Of a stretch of DNA of 21,551 nucleotides, positions 11,801 through 19,396 are shown piece by piece. Every line of letters begins with the position of its first letter. Within the stretch, counting starts at the first letter, position 1. Below the pieces are notes generated by a model. That model did no database searches. It was not told where the DNA came from and worked only from the letters and a program-made list of their open reading frames with translations. This stretch comes from Saccoglossus kowalevskii (taxonomy: Eukaryota > Hemichordata > Enteropneusta > Harrimaniidae). The translations under genes and the position numbers were made by a program. The stretch covers positions 110,151 to 131,701 of the forward strand of contig NW_003109101.1 in assembly GCF_000003605.2 (NCBI RefSeq), read 5' to 3'.

Positions 11801-14800
11801 AACAGGCAATCGAAGTGTTTTAAAATTATACGATTATTATACAAGGTAATTTGTTTAAAATCTGATGTAGTGTACCGGCTTTAATTATTTTCGCTATAAA
11901 CTTATTTTTCATTACTTTTGTTATTAATGCCTTTTTATTTTACTTTGATTTTGATTTTGTGATTTTAGTTTCGCCCTACATACCAAAACTTTGAAAAAAT
12001 AAATACTAGTACTAGATCAAAATAAAATAAAATAAATATACAAAAACTAGAATCTTATTTCAATCAGATTGTATATATATACATGTGTATATGGTCTTTA
12101 TTTACAAGTTCAAGGCCATCGGCCCATAAAAGTATATACACAAATATTCTTAAATTACAAAAAAGTTTCAATGTTTCATAAGCTGCCAAACATTTAATTA
12201 TATTGGTTTCTTGTAAAGTTAATAATTCTACAAATTTATGAAAAGATGGAGAGTTGAAATAGTATTTTGGAAGATACAATTGACAAAATCCAGAATAAAA
12301 TGGGCATACTAAAAAGAAGTGGTATTCGTTTTCAATTTGATTTACAACGCCGCTGGTCTCTCTCAAATGTTTCCCTGTCAGTTTCGATGCCCAGGCTATG
12401 CGAAGAGGAACGAAAATGTGCTGGGGTTTTTCTGTGTGAGTTTATAGTGACCGAAGTAAGATTTTCTTACAATGATGTATTGTAAGTTGACTTGCCTACC
12501 ATCCACTCACAAGCAAGCCAGGGATTCAGATTATTAAACTGCATGAATTTGTATTGTGTCAGAAGGATTTGTCATATTTGTTGATGTTTACACGTAACAT
12601 CTTCTTTTTCCAACAGAATTAGTTTGTCTTTGCACTGTGAGATGGACTTCCATCGCTTTCCAATGGATAAACAACAATGTGGATTGGAAGTCGAGAGCTG
12701 TGAGTAAAGTGTTTAAAGAGCGGTGGTCGTCGCGCCACGCATGCACAAAATATGGGTCGTATATGACCAAAGATGATGACTTTGACTGTTGCCAAGACCA
12801 ACGAGTACAAACTAAGACATTACTAAGTTTAAATTAGCTATTTTTTGTTGGTGAATAGAAGGTGTGCAAGGCGTTACCTGCGGCAATTAGTGTACGTCGC
12901 CGCGCCCAGGTCAAAACTTATATTTTTTATTTCCATTAGCATAAATATCGAACATGCGCCGCGCGACGAACACCGCCCTTTAATTCAAACGTGTTCATTG
13001 TTGTCATGCTTTAATTTATGCCATTGTTATTTGCTTCTTGGTAATCATAGTTAACTGCTGCTTAGTAATCTCTAAGTTTACAATCGCTTGAAACCAATAT
13101 ACATTCAAGAATGGATGATTAATTTTATTAATTTTTAATCACAGAAGGCCTGTGATTATAATTCACAATGATATATGGTCAGTGCCTCATGTGGAGCAGG
13201 TTGTACTCACCCTTTTGGAAACATCAATATCACTTCGCGTATACCATGGTCCCATATATCGTTCTCTTACTGATTTGACTATATGATGTACTTATCAGTT
13301 ATTGTTTTGTTCTTATGGATGGATTGTTTGATTGTTGTCAGCCTTTGTGTTTTTGGATTTTCTCTATAGCACTTGTGTTCAACGATATATGGTTGAGTAT
13401 GTTATTTTCCCTTTGCCTCGTATCCGATATTGACGATATGTTTTTGTTTTAAGATAGTGGGCTGCTTTAAATGCTAATTGTTACAGGTGAATTAAATATT
13501 TAAAAATACACATCAATCATCTAATTAAGCGAGTGTTTTACTATAAATGCTCACCACCCGAATTGCCTTATATTGAATTGATTTGTGTCTTGAATTCACT
13601 TCCTCTGCTGAAATGCATTTTCGGATTACCATATTCATATTTGTTACAGTTCGATATACAACAAAAGATTTAATGTTTAATTGGATAGAAACGGAACCCG
13701 CCGAATTTAAAAACGAAAATTTGAAGCTGCCCCAATTTGAGCTTGAAGGACTCCGAATAACCGAGTGCACGAGAGTTCTGATCTCAGGTAAGTGAATTAG
13801 GTCATACTAAGCATTTATTGTATAGTGTCTATTCATATTAATAAGGGTTTCAAGAAGAAGTCGTTTGATAGTCGGAAAAATCGAATAATAAATGAATGTT
13901 ATTTTAACCATCATTTTCATTAGATCGATGTACATACTATATTCTTCCCAATCACCAAATATCCTTTCAGGAAACTACACATGTATTGGACTTGAGTTCC
14001 TGATGAATAGAGAGCTCGGTTACTACCTACTACAGACGTACATTCCAAGTATTTTGTTGACAGTTATATCATGGGTGTCTTTTTGGATAGATATCAAATC
14101 GTCACCTTCAAGAGTAGCCCTGGGCATAACAAGCGTACTCACGATGATAACTGCCCTGAACGGAGTCCGCGGTGATTTGCCACACGTCTCCTACATCAAG
14201 GTCAGATAACAATTAAAAATTCATGTGTTTGAACTTTTTCTCAAAATCAGAGTATTTTAACCCGTAACATGGAATATTGAGCATACATTGAAGTTATTAT
14301 TATTAGTAAAGGTGTAACTGAACAAATATGTACGTGTACGCAACACCATATTTTGTCAGTTTTAAATAGTAGGAAAGTAGTAAATAGTAGGTTTACGGGA
14401 ATTGTGATTGATGGCTCTCACAATACAGATAGCTCGACATAGACGTGTGCACAGCCTGGTGTATATCGGTATGCGTATTGCAATGCAAAAGCAATAATAT
14501 GACTTATTATTAAGCGCATTTGTGAAAGGTGACAGATGGTACACGGCGCATATATGCACAAACCTATATCAGTAAATAATGGTTTATTAGTTACACGGAT
14601 AGACGGTATGATGACAATGTCCTAATTTTAGCCTACAATTTGTCATTTTTATGTAATAATATAAGAACTTTGAAGAAACACATGTGGCCATATGTTAAAT
14701 TCTAATTATCAATGTCATTGGCGTTTACATTTTTACCGCTCAACTCATCCACCACCCCCAATAATATTATGACATCGTCATATCCGGTTACGGGATTTAG

Positions 14801-15564
14801 TTTTTTCCCCTGTGCGTCCGCTTCCGTGGTTAATGGACAACGCAAGTTTTCAGTTAACGATTTAATTAAAATATGTATGTTATCAAACTATTCAACTAAA
14901 GTCACACACAATGTGTGCACTCGAAATTGTATGACAATATTAAACAGATTAACAAAATCAATTGACGTGTCTGTTTTTATTTATAGGCAATCGATGTATG
15001 GTTTTGTATGTGCCTTGTGTTCGTTGTAACAGCTCTCGTGGAGTATGCGATTGTACATTATTTGTCTTCTAACAAGCTTCATTTCTGGTTCTCAGAGAAG
15101 AAAGCTTCTAGGGTTAGTAAGGTAATGATTCCATAATATTTTAAATATTTTTTTTTATAAATTCCAATTCATAATTATTTGACATAGACTAATTTGAATA
15201 TATGCTACATAATAATGCAAAAAAAAACAAAACAAACAATAATCTGCGAATAAATATTAATAAATGTTACTCTTGTTGTCAGGAAAAGAAGCAATCGGGT
15301 GACAGTTGTCTCACACTAACCATCATTGATAAGCCAATGAAACCCATAAATGGTTGTTCAGACATTGATAACCAAGACGAAAACAAAGTATGGGTACGAG
15401 GTAACTGCAGTAAACCACAACCAGAAACATATGATATTGGAAAAAAGATTGATAGAGTTTGTCGAATTGCTTTCCCACTTTCTTTTCTTATTTTCAACAT
15501 ATGCTACTGGTCCTATTACAAGATATTCGAATTCGACCAAGCACATCTTACATTCGAAGAATAA
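5817..15564 (+). CDS. Cys-loop ligand-gated chloride channel subunit (GlyR/GluCl-like), nine coding exons
   Basis: The coding exons are 5817-5878, 7050-7186, 9478-9548, 10102-10319, 12617-12699, 13650-13787, 13971-14200, 14987-15121 and 15283-15564. They total 1356 bp and encode 451 residues with every junction in phase. The protein is predicted to form a pentameric plasma-membrane anion channel opened by an amino-acid or amine transmitter. Residues 1-21 form a signal peptide. The extracellular domain has loop D IYLRQQWNDPRL (96-107), loop A WVPD (126-129), the Cys-loop C170-C184 with 13 residues between, loop B ESFRYTTKD, and a second cysteine pair C230/C241. M1 lies near 253-275, M2 near 282-303 (PSRVALGITSVLTM), M3 near 314-338 and M4 near 417-438. 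The P-S-R motif before M2 and the second cysteine pair place it in the anionic GlyR/GluCl group. The length is close to vertebrate GlyR subunits (about 450). The agonist cannot be fixed from sequence; glycine, glutamate or another ligand is possible. Confidence 0.93.
5879..7049 (+). other. Channel intron 1
   Basis: The 1171-bp intron has GTAAGT...TTTTCAG borders and interrupts a codon in phase 2. Open frames within it have no recognised domain. A short CA tract lies at about 6459-6468. Confidence 0.75.
7050..7186 (+). CDS. Channel coding exon 2: N-terminal helix of extracellular domain
   Basis: The acceptor is TTTTCAG|ACAAGG and the donor GGCT|GTGAGT. The exon encodes residues 22-66. The segment LFDDILVNYDKRIRPGYG (49-66) is the hallmark N-terminal helix and R-I-R-P motif of Cys-loop receptors. 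It ends in phase 1. Confidence 0.92.
7187..9477 (+). other. Channel intron 2
   Basis: The 2291-bp AT-rich intron has GTGAGT...TTATAG borders. A patch around 7650-7760 contains GCATGCGCA at 7734-7742 (NRF1-like by consensus) and GACGCCCCCGCTTTAATTCA. A similar ATGCGC...CTTTAATTCAA phrase near 12954-12988 suggests both belong to a dispersed repeat. Nothing else is recognised. Confidence 0.7.
9478..9548 (+). CDS. Channel coding exon 3: beta-1 strand region
   Basis: The acceptor is TTTATAG|CTAAC and the donor ATG|GTAATT. The exon encodes residues 67-90. VQIYLASFDSLEETKM corresponds to the family's V.I.I.SF.S..ET.M stretch before loop D. The 71-bp size is similar to the small third coding exon of vertebrate GlyR genes. 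Confidence 0.93.
10102..10319 (+). CDS. Channel coding exon 4: loops D, A and part of E
   Basis: The acceptor is CCACACAG|ACC and the donor CACG|GTGAGT. The exon encodes residues 91-162 plus two bases. It carries IYLRQQWNDPRLAY with the agonist-binding arginine of loop D (R99), and the loop A block DKIWVPDLMFGHE. An N-glycosylation sequon N155-G-T lies near its end. Confidence 0.95.
10320..12616 (+). other. Channel intron 4 with LINE relic
   Basis: The 2297-bp intron is the longest in the gene, marginally longer than intron 2. It holds the antisense LINE fragment at 12064-12420 and two TGACGTCA palindromes (10929-10936 and 11101-11108). Other open frames, including a minus-strand one at 11219-11461, show no family motif. 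Confidence 0.7.
12064..12420 (-). mobile_element. 3' end of a non-LTR retrotransposon (LINE), degenerate
   Basis: The minus strand encodes NQIENEYHFFLVCPFYSGF followed by PKYYF, SFHKFVELL and NIIKCLAAY. This is the pattern at the extreme C-terminus of LINE ORF2 reverse transcriptase proteins (ENE.HF...CP.Y...R...). The conserved zinc-knuckle cysteine just before it and the usual AF.LR ending are lost, so the copy is decayed. Downstream on the minus strand comes GGGCCGATGGCC, a small stem, then TGTAAATAAA, typical of a LINE 3' end. The catalytic reverse transcriptase domain is absent (5' truncation). It sits antisense inside the channel gene's intron 4. Confidence 0.75.
12617..12699 (+). CDS. 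Channel coding exon 5: signature Cys-loop
   Basis: The acceptor is CCAACAG|AATTAG and the donor GAGCT|GTGAGT. The 83-bp exon encodes ISLSLHC...FPMDKQQC, with 13 residues between C170 and C184 and the canonical F-P-M-D. Length and phases match the Cys-loop exon of vertebrate glycine receptor alpha genes, as I remember them. Confidence 0.95.
12700..13649 (+). other. Channel intron 5
   Basis: The 950-bp intron has GTGAGT...TTACAG borders. It includes a CpG-containing patch at about 12880-12990 and a probable dispersed repeat at about 13145-13440. Open frames on both strands are unremarkable. Confidence 0.7.
13145..13440. repeat. Probable dispersed repeat in intron 5
   Basis: The segment beginning AAGGCCTGTGATTATAATTC and containing GTGGAGCAGGTTGTACTCAC with a CTTTTGGAAACATCA continuation resembles a dispersed element I associate from memory with bivalve genomes. 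It is followed by a T/G-rich tail (TTGTTTTGTTCTTATGG). Boundaries and family are uncertain, and the call rests on recollection rather than on a second copy in this window. Confidence 0.3.
13650..13787 (+). CDS. Channel coding exon 6: loop B and first half of loop C
   Basis: The acceptor is TTGTTACAG|TTCG and the donor TCAG|GTAAGT. The 138-bp exon encodes RYTTKDLMFNW (loop B side, with the preceding ESF split across the junction), LPQFEL and C230 of the second cysteine pair. Its size equals that of the corresponding vertebrate GlyR exon, from memory. Confidence 0.94.
13971..14200 (+). CDS. Channel coding exon 7: end of loop C, M1 and M2
   Basis: The acceptor is CCTTTCAG|GAAAC. The donor AAG|GTCAGA is weaker than the others. 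The exon encodes NYTC (C241 closes the second pair), M1 with YIPSILLTVISWVSFWID, and M2 with SPSRVALGITSVLTMIT, ending in LPHVSYIK. An alternative in-frame donor was not found nearby. Confidence 0.95.
14201..14986 (+). other. Channel intron 7
   Basis: The 786-bp intron has GTCAGA...TTATAG borders. It contains a 105-codon open frame (14712-15029) that overlaps exon 8 in a different frame and has no family motif. I treat it as chance. Confidence 0.7.
14987..15121 (+). CDS. Channel coding exon 8: M3 and start of cytoplasmic loop
   Basis: The acceptor is TTTATAG|GCAATC and the donor AAG|GTAATG. The 135-bp exon starts and ends in phase 0. It opens with the family motif AIDVW and the M3 helix MCLVFVVTALVEYAIVHY, followed by a basic and serine-rich loop start (EKKASRVSK). 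Confidence 0.94.
15283..15564 (+). CDS. Channel coding exon 9: cytoplasmic loop, M4 and stop
   Basis: The acceptor is TTGTTGTCAG|GAAAAG. The exon encodes residues 359-451 and ends in TAA. The M3-M4 loop is short (about 75 residues in total with exon 8) and contains C367, C383 and C400. M4 is RIAFPLSFLIFNICYWSYYK, matching the GlyR-type I-D-[RK]..RI.FP..F..FN..YW pattern. The tail is acidic (FEE). Confidence 0.95.
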   Translation, partial: EKKQSGDSCLTLTIIDKPMKPINGCSDIDNQDENKVWVRGNCSKPQPETYDIGKKIDRVCRIAFPLSFLIFNICYWSYYKIFEFDQAHLTFEE

Positions 15565-17027
15565 GGAAGCATGAGCTAATATAAATCAGAAGGAGATATT
15601 GTAATTGTATATACTATATAAGAGAAACATACAAACATAATTACATTATATATATATTCATAACAGTCTATATGATGCGATGTATGTTGTTATGTGAGTA
15701 AAATAAGAGTAACCTCTAGAATATATGAACTCAGGGATATGTTAACTGATAGAAGAATGACTGATTTAAAGTTATATTACGCGGAAATAGTCTTTTAGCA
15801 AGTTAGTTGTGTGTAGTTAGAAACAGACATATTTATAGTACGAATGGAGTTGGAAAAATGTTGTTATAGGGACGATTGAAATCAAAATATGTTATTTCTG
15901 GTAAATTTTGAAAGTGTAAATAACTCATGAAAGGCGCGAAAATATGCAAAGTTTATAAGCATGTAAACATTAGGTAAACAAAATGTGTCTTGTCGACTTG
16001 AGTTATGAGTTATGAAATATGTAATTATGAAAATCTTGAGTCAATTATGAATTATCTGCCACCAGCACAGCGCAGACAGAATTGTACTTTTCATTTTATC
16101 TGAAATTGTCTGCTTCAATAAATGCGTCAAATGTACACCCCCTTATATTCTCTTATAATGGGTAAAATATATATTATAAAATGTAGAAAGAACAGAAAAT
16201 AACTCATTTTGAAATCTAAGGCGATGCTCTTTTTGTGTACACATTCAGTGGACAATACAAGAATATCGTGTAAAGGACATGGCCTGCATGTAAACAGGCC
16301 ACGCAATAGACCGACAGGTTACATATCAGTGTGATTTGCATGCCTCAACTGTGTCTACAAAACAATTATATAAATGTACTAGGTGTAATATGAGTGTATC
16401 CAAGGGCATATAGTATGTATTCTCAATACCATTTTACCTTCAAAGTCAGTTACACACTTCGATTATATAGCGGAAATTTTCGTTGTAATTCAGAATTGTA
16501 TGATAAATTTACGAGCAACGCTGCATACCAGTACCATAGTTATAGAATGTGTTGTTTTATTTGATATTAAGCAGTGTAATTCAGTATTAATAAAAGGTTA
16601 ATTATAGCAAAGACGTTATAAACAGGAGCAAAAAGAGTACAATAAATTGTTATTATTATTTGACTACTTAATATATTAAGTGTTTGTAAACATTTTAAAG
16701 TAAATTTTAGAATAAATTACCGCTGTAAATGGATGAATTTTGTTTGTACTTCTTATTACTTGTATTAAATTGCCGGCTACCTTGTCAGTACAATCAGTCA
16801 AAGCCAGTCATGTATCAAGGAACTCAATTATGAAAGAACATAAATAATTCCTATTTATTTATTGTTGCACAAATCGCACAAACAAGCATTTCTAACCCCC
16901 CCCCCGCCAAATCAAAAGAGATACCATTTTCACTCAGGCATAAACGTTTTCTCTTGGGAATTCCTGAAACATTTATAAAACAATGATTCCGGGAGATCCT
17001 TTTGCTAAATTCAAACCCAAATAAGAC
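15565..17027 (+). other. 3' UTR region and intergenic DNA after channel gene
   Basis: AT-rich sequence follows the channel stop. Candidate poly(A) signals AATAAA occur at 16117-16122, 16589-16594, 16641-16646 and 16711-16716, so alternative 3' ends are possible. A C10 run lies at 16896-16905. No further gene is recognised. Confidence 0.5.
16117..16122 (+). terminator. First candidate poly(A) signal of channel gene
   Basis: AATAAA lies 553 bp after the channel stop codon and is the first such hexamer I find there. T-rich sequence follows about 20-30 bp further on. Three later AATAAA hexamers (16589, 16641, 16711) are alternatives. Confidence 0.4.
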
Positions 17028-17393
17028 GAATTTACTGACCAGATAAGTCTGTTGATAAAACCCAATCATCGTTCCCTCAATGATGACCGAATTTACTGAC
17101 CAGATAAGTCTGTTGATAAACTCAATCATCGTGCCCTCAATGATGACCGAATTTACTGACCAAATAAGTCTGTTGATAAAGCCCAATCATCGTTCCCTCA
17201 ATGATGACTGAATTTACTGACCAGATAAGTCTGTTGATAAACTCAATCATCGTTCCCTCAATGATGACTGAATTTACTGACCAGATAAGTCTGTTGATAA
17301 AAGCCAATCATCGTTCCCTCAATCATGACCGAATTTACTGACCAGATAAGTCTGTTGATAAAGCCCAATCATCGTTCCCTCAATCATGACCGA
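17028..17393. repeat. 60/61-bp tandem repeat, six copies, dimeric
   Basis: Six copies start with GAATTTACTGACCA at 17028, 17089, 17149, 17210, 17270 and 17331, giving periods of 61, 60, 61, 60 and 61. Short copies 2 and 4 share ATAAACTCAATC, while the others read ATAAA(A/G)(C/G)CCAATC. The ends pair up: copies 1-2 TGATGACCG, 3-4 TGATGACTG, 5-6 TCATGACCG. This points to amplification of a 121-bp dimer. The minus strand stays open through several copies, but that is a property of the unit, with no protein family match. Confidence 0.93.
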
Positions 17394-18232
17394 TTTATGC
17401 GGAATATTAATCTTAACCAATTTATTCAAATTTATTCGCTTAATTTATCCATTAACAGAAAGTAGATACGTCACTCCAGTTTGCTACAGAACCTGTATTT
17501 CAAAACATAATATTTCCAGGTACCAGGAAAATTGTCGTTGTAGAATTCTATACTGATGTTATTTTTTCGCACTCAGTGAAATGCATTGTGCTTAGCCAAG
17601 TTGTTTTCAGTCTTCTTTAAATGTTGTACTGCTGAGCACCACTCTCCAAGGCAGTTCTATTTTGAAAACTAAAATAAAAAACCTAAACAATTTAGCTTGT
17701 TTCTTCTTTTTTGAGATATTCTTCCAAAACGTTGGTGTTCATGGTGAACACGGTTTTATGTTGCGTGTTTAAAGTAACTGGTAACTTGTGTCACGCGCAT
17801 GCTCATTCAGCGAATATATTATACAATCAGGGACAAGTGTACAAGTTGCATATTCTTTGCAAAAGCAATAACAACTTGCACCTGAAACCTTTCTTTTGAT
17901 TTTCTGAGAAAAGATGAGAATCGGAATGTACCCTGCACAAACTGGAAGGTAGGGTGTGTTTATACAACACACATGGAAGTCTGCAATGCATGGTATGGTT
18001 TTATTATAAAATGAGTTCACCAACATGTTGCATCCAACATTATTAATTTATTACTCCGGAAAAGTTTTTTTTTTAGTACAATTCACAATTAAATATGCTT
18101 CACCACCGATTTCACTTGGCGGTAACGGGTACGCTAGTTTTGTATATATTGTTTCAGATCTTTATACATGCATGTATTATATTTTATTTGGCCTATTGGT
18201 CCAAAATATAGTTAATTAACACATTAATACAC
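17394..18232. other. Intergenic, nothing recognised
   Basis: AT-rich sequence between the 60/61-bp array and the foldback element. Open frames of 62-85 codons on both strands overlap one another and have no recognised domain or splice context. Confidence 0.45.
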
Positions 18233-19072
18233 AGCAAATGCACAGTCAGCTGGCGCACACGTGATAATAGAATAAATATGATATTTACTATATAGGGGCC
18301 GCCATCTTGAATGCAGCAGAATAGAATAGAATAGAATAGTGCTTTAATGGCACCGCAAAGAAAAAATTACATTTTGTTTTTGGTTATGTACATCAATGAA
18401 GTTGAAAAATTGAAATGAAAAATTGTAATGTAAAAATTGAAATGTAAATTGAAAACATAGTAATGTATTAAGTAAAAAATATGAATCTTGAATGCAGCAT
18501 GAAACTAAATAAGAGACAAGTTGTGAAGCGCGTTTTTCAGATTCCTACAAATCAGGACAAAAATTCCAATCTTTCACAGAAATACGATCCGGTGGGGTTA
18601 TATTAAGCCAACCGATAACAAAATTCTACCGAATTCAGCGTTTTTGTGTGGAAAAATCCCTTGCATACGAATACCCAATTAGAACAAAAAACATAGAACA
18701 CTTTCCTGGGGTATTTGAAACCGAAATTGTCATCTGACTGTAAGACCGTCGCTGATTGCCTGCTGAGCTGGAATGTCAATTTTTGGTTTCAAATATCCCA
18801 GGAAAGTGTTCTATGTTCTTCGAGTAATTAGGTGTTCGTATTTAAGGGATTTTTCCACACAATAACGACGATATCGACCGAATTTTGTTATCGGCTATCG
18901 GTATTTTTGTGAAAGATTGGTATTTTTGTCCAGATTTGTAGGAATCTGAAAAACGCGTTTCACAACTTGTCTCTTATTTAGTTTCATGCTGCATTCAAGA
19001 TGTCAGCCCCTATATAGTAAATATCGTATTTATTTTATTGTCACGTGTGCATCAGCTGACTGTGAGCAAATG
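18233..19072. mobile_element. Foldback DNA transposon / MITE with 8-bp target duplication
   Basis: The direct repeat AGCAAATG at 18233-18240 and 19065-19072 brackets an element of 824 bp (18241-19064) whose two halves are inverted copies. The left end CACAGTCAGCTGGCGCACAC pairs with the right end, whose reverse complement begins CACAGTCAGCTGATGCACAC. Pairing continues through ACTATATAGGGGC, CATCTTGAATGCAGCA, GAGACAAGTTGTGAA, AAAAACGCG and AGAACACTTTCCTGGG, leaving a loop of roughly 40 bp near 18733-18772. No transposase frame is present, so it is non-autonomous. An 8-bp target duplication fits the hAT superfamily, though P or Merlin-like origin is possible. It carries the nested insertion at 18319-18484. 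Confidence 0.9.
18319..18484 (-). mobile_element. 166-bp retroposon nested in the foldback element
   Basis: A perfect 15-bp duplication ATCTTGAATGCAGCA lies at 18304-18318 and 18485-18499. The 166 bp between have no counterpart in the right arm of the foldback element, so they were inserted later. On the minus strand the insert ends with GGTGCCATTAAAGCACTATTCTATTCTATTC, a short pentamer-repeat (TATTC)n tail like the 3' ends of some CR1/L2-type LINEs or their SINEs. It is probably a severely 5'-truncated LINE copy. Confidence 0.8.
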
Positions 19073-19123
19073 ACTGCTTAATTTCTCACGCAATTTGAAT
19101 CTGATGCGATTTACCCCTTGTCG

Positions 19124-19154
19124 CCGCTAGAGGGCAGAAACGTAACCCGGAAGT
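19124..19154 (+). promoter_or_regulatory. Putative RIOK2 core promoter sites (ETS site, CTCF-like motif)
   Basis: CCGCTAGAGGGCAG at 19124-19137 resembles the CTCF core, and CCGGAAGT at 19147-19154 is a consensus ETS/GABP site of the kind found near housekeeping transcription starts. They lie about 100-130 bp before the RIOK2 start codon, in the short space between the foldback element and the first coding exon. Function is inferred from position and consensus only. Confidence 0.45.
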
Positions 19155-19254
19155 AGAACCGATTGCGACATTGTGAACTCTCCATGTGTTCAAAAGAAGA
19201 TCGTGTGAATATTGTGTCTGAATTATACTGAAATATACTTCTTTATATGCCACA

Positions 19255-19320
19255 ATGGGGCGACTAAATGTAACTATGTTGAGATATCTGTCCAGGGAAG
19301 ATTTTAGAGTGTTGACAGCG
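19255..19320 (+). CDS. RIOK2: RIOK2 atypical serine/threonine kinase, first coding exon (partial gene)
   Basis: The exon encodes 22 residues, MGRLNVTMLRYLSREDFRVL plus TA, ending in phase 0 at the donor GCG|GTAAGT. The sequence matches the strongly conserved N-terminus of RIO kinase 2, where a winged-helix domain precedes the RIO kinase fold. RIOK2 acts in the cytoplasm on late 40S pre-ribosomes. The ATG has A at -3 and G at +4. The upstream 180 bp hold an ETS site. Only this exon is in the window: I looked for the expected next exon (starting VEMGMKNHE-like) and did not find it, so intron 1 must be longer than 2.2 kb. The identification rests on a short but distinctive match. Confidence 0.87.
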
Positions 19321-19396
19321 GTAAGTACTGCAATAATATGCCTTCAAAAGTCCAAGGTTGCCTTTCCCATTAGTTCGGTAGGTTTCGCGTTTTGTA

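Noticed and set aside
13525-13795. Minus-strand open frame across channel exon 6
   Set aside because: It is the antisense shadow of an exon whose + strand frame matches the Cys-loop receptor family.
14712-15029. 105-codon + strand open frame overlapping channel exon 8
   Set aside because: It reads exon 8 in the wrong frame and has no motif. The frame with AIDVW and M3 is the real one.
16851-17186. Minus-strand open frame with 20-residue repeats (GFINRLIWSVNSVIIEGTMI)
   Set aside because: The repeats simply reflect the 60/61-bp tandem unit, and the 61-bp copies shift the frame. No protein family is evident.
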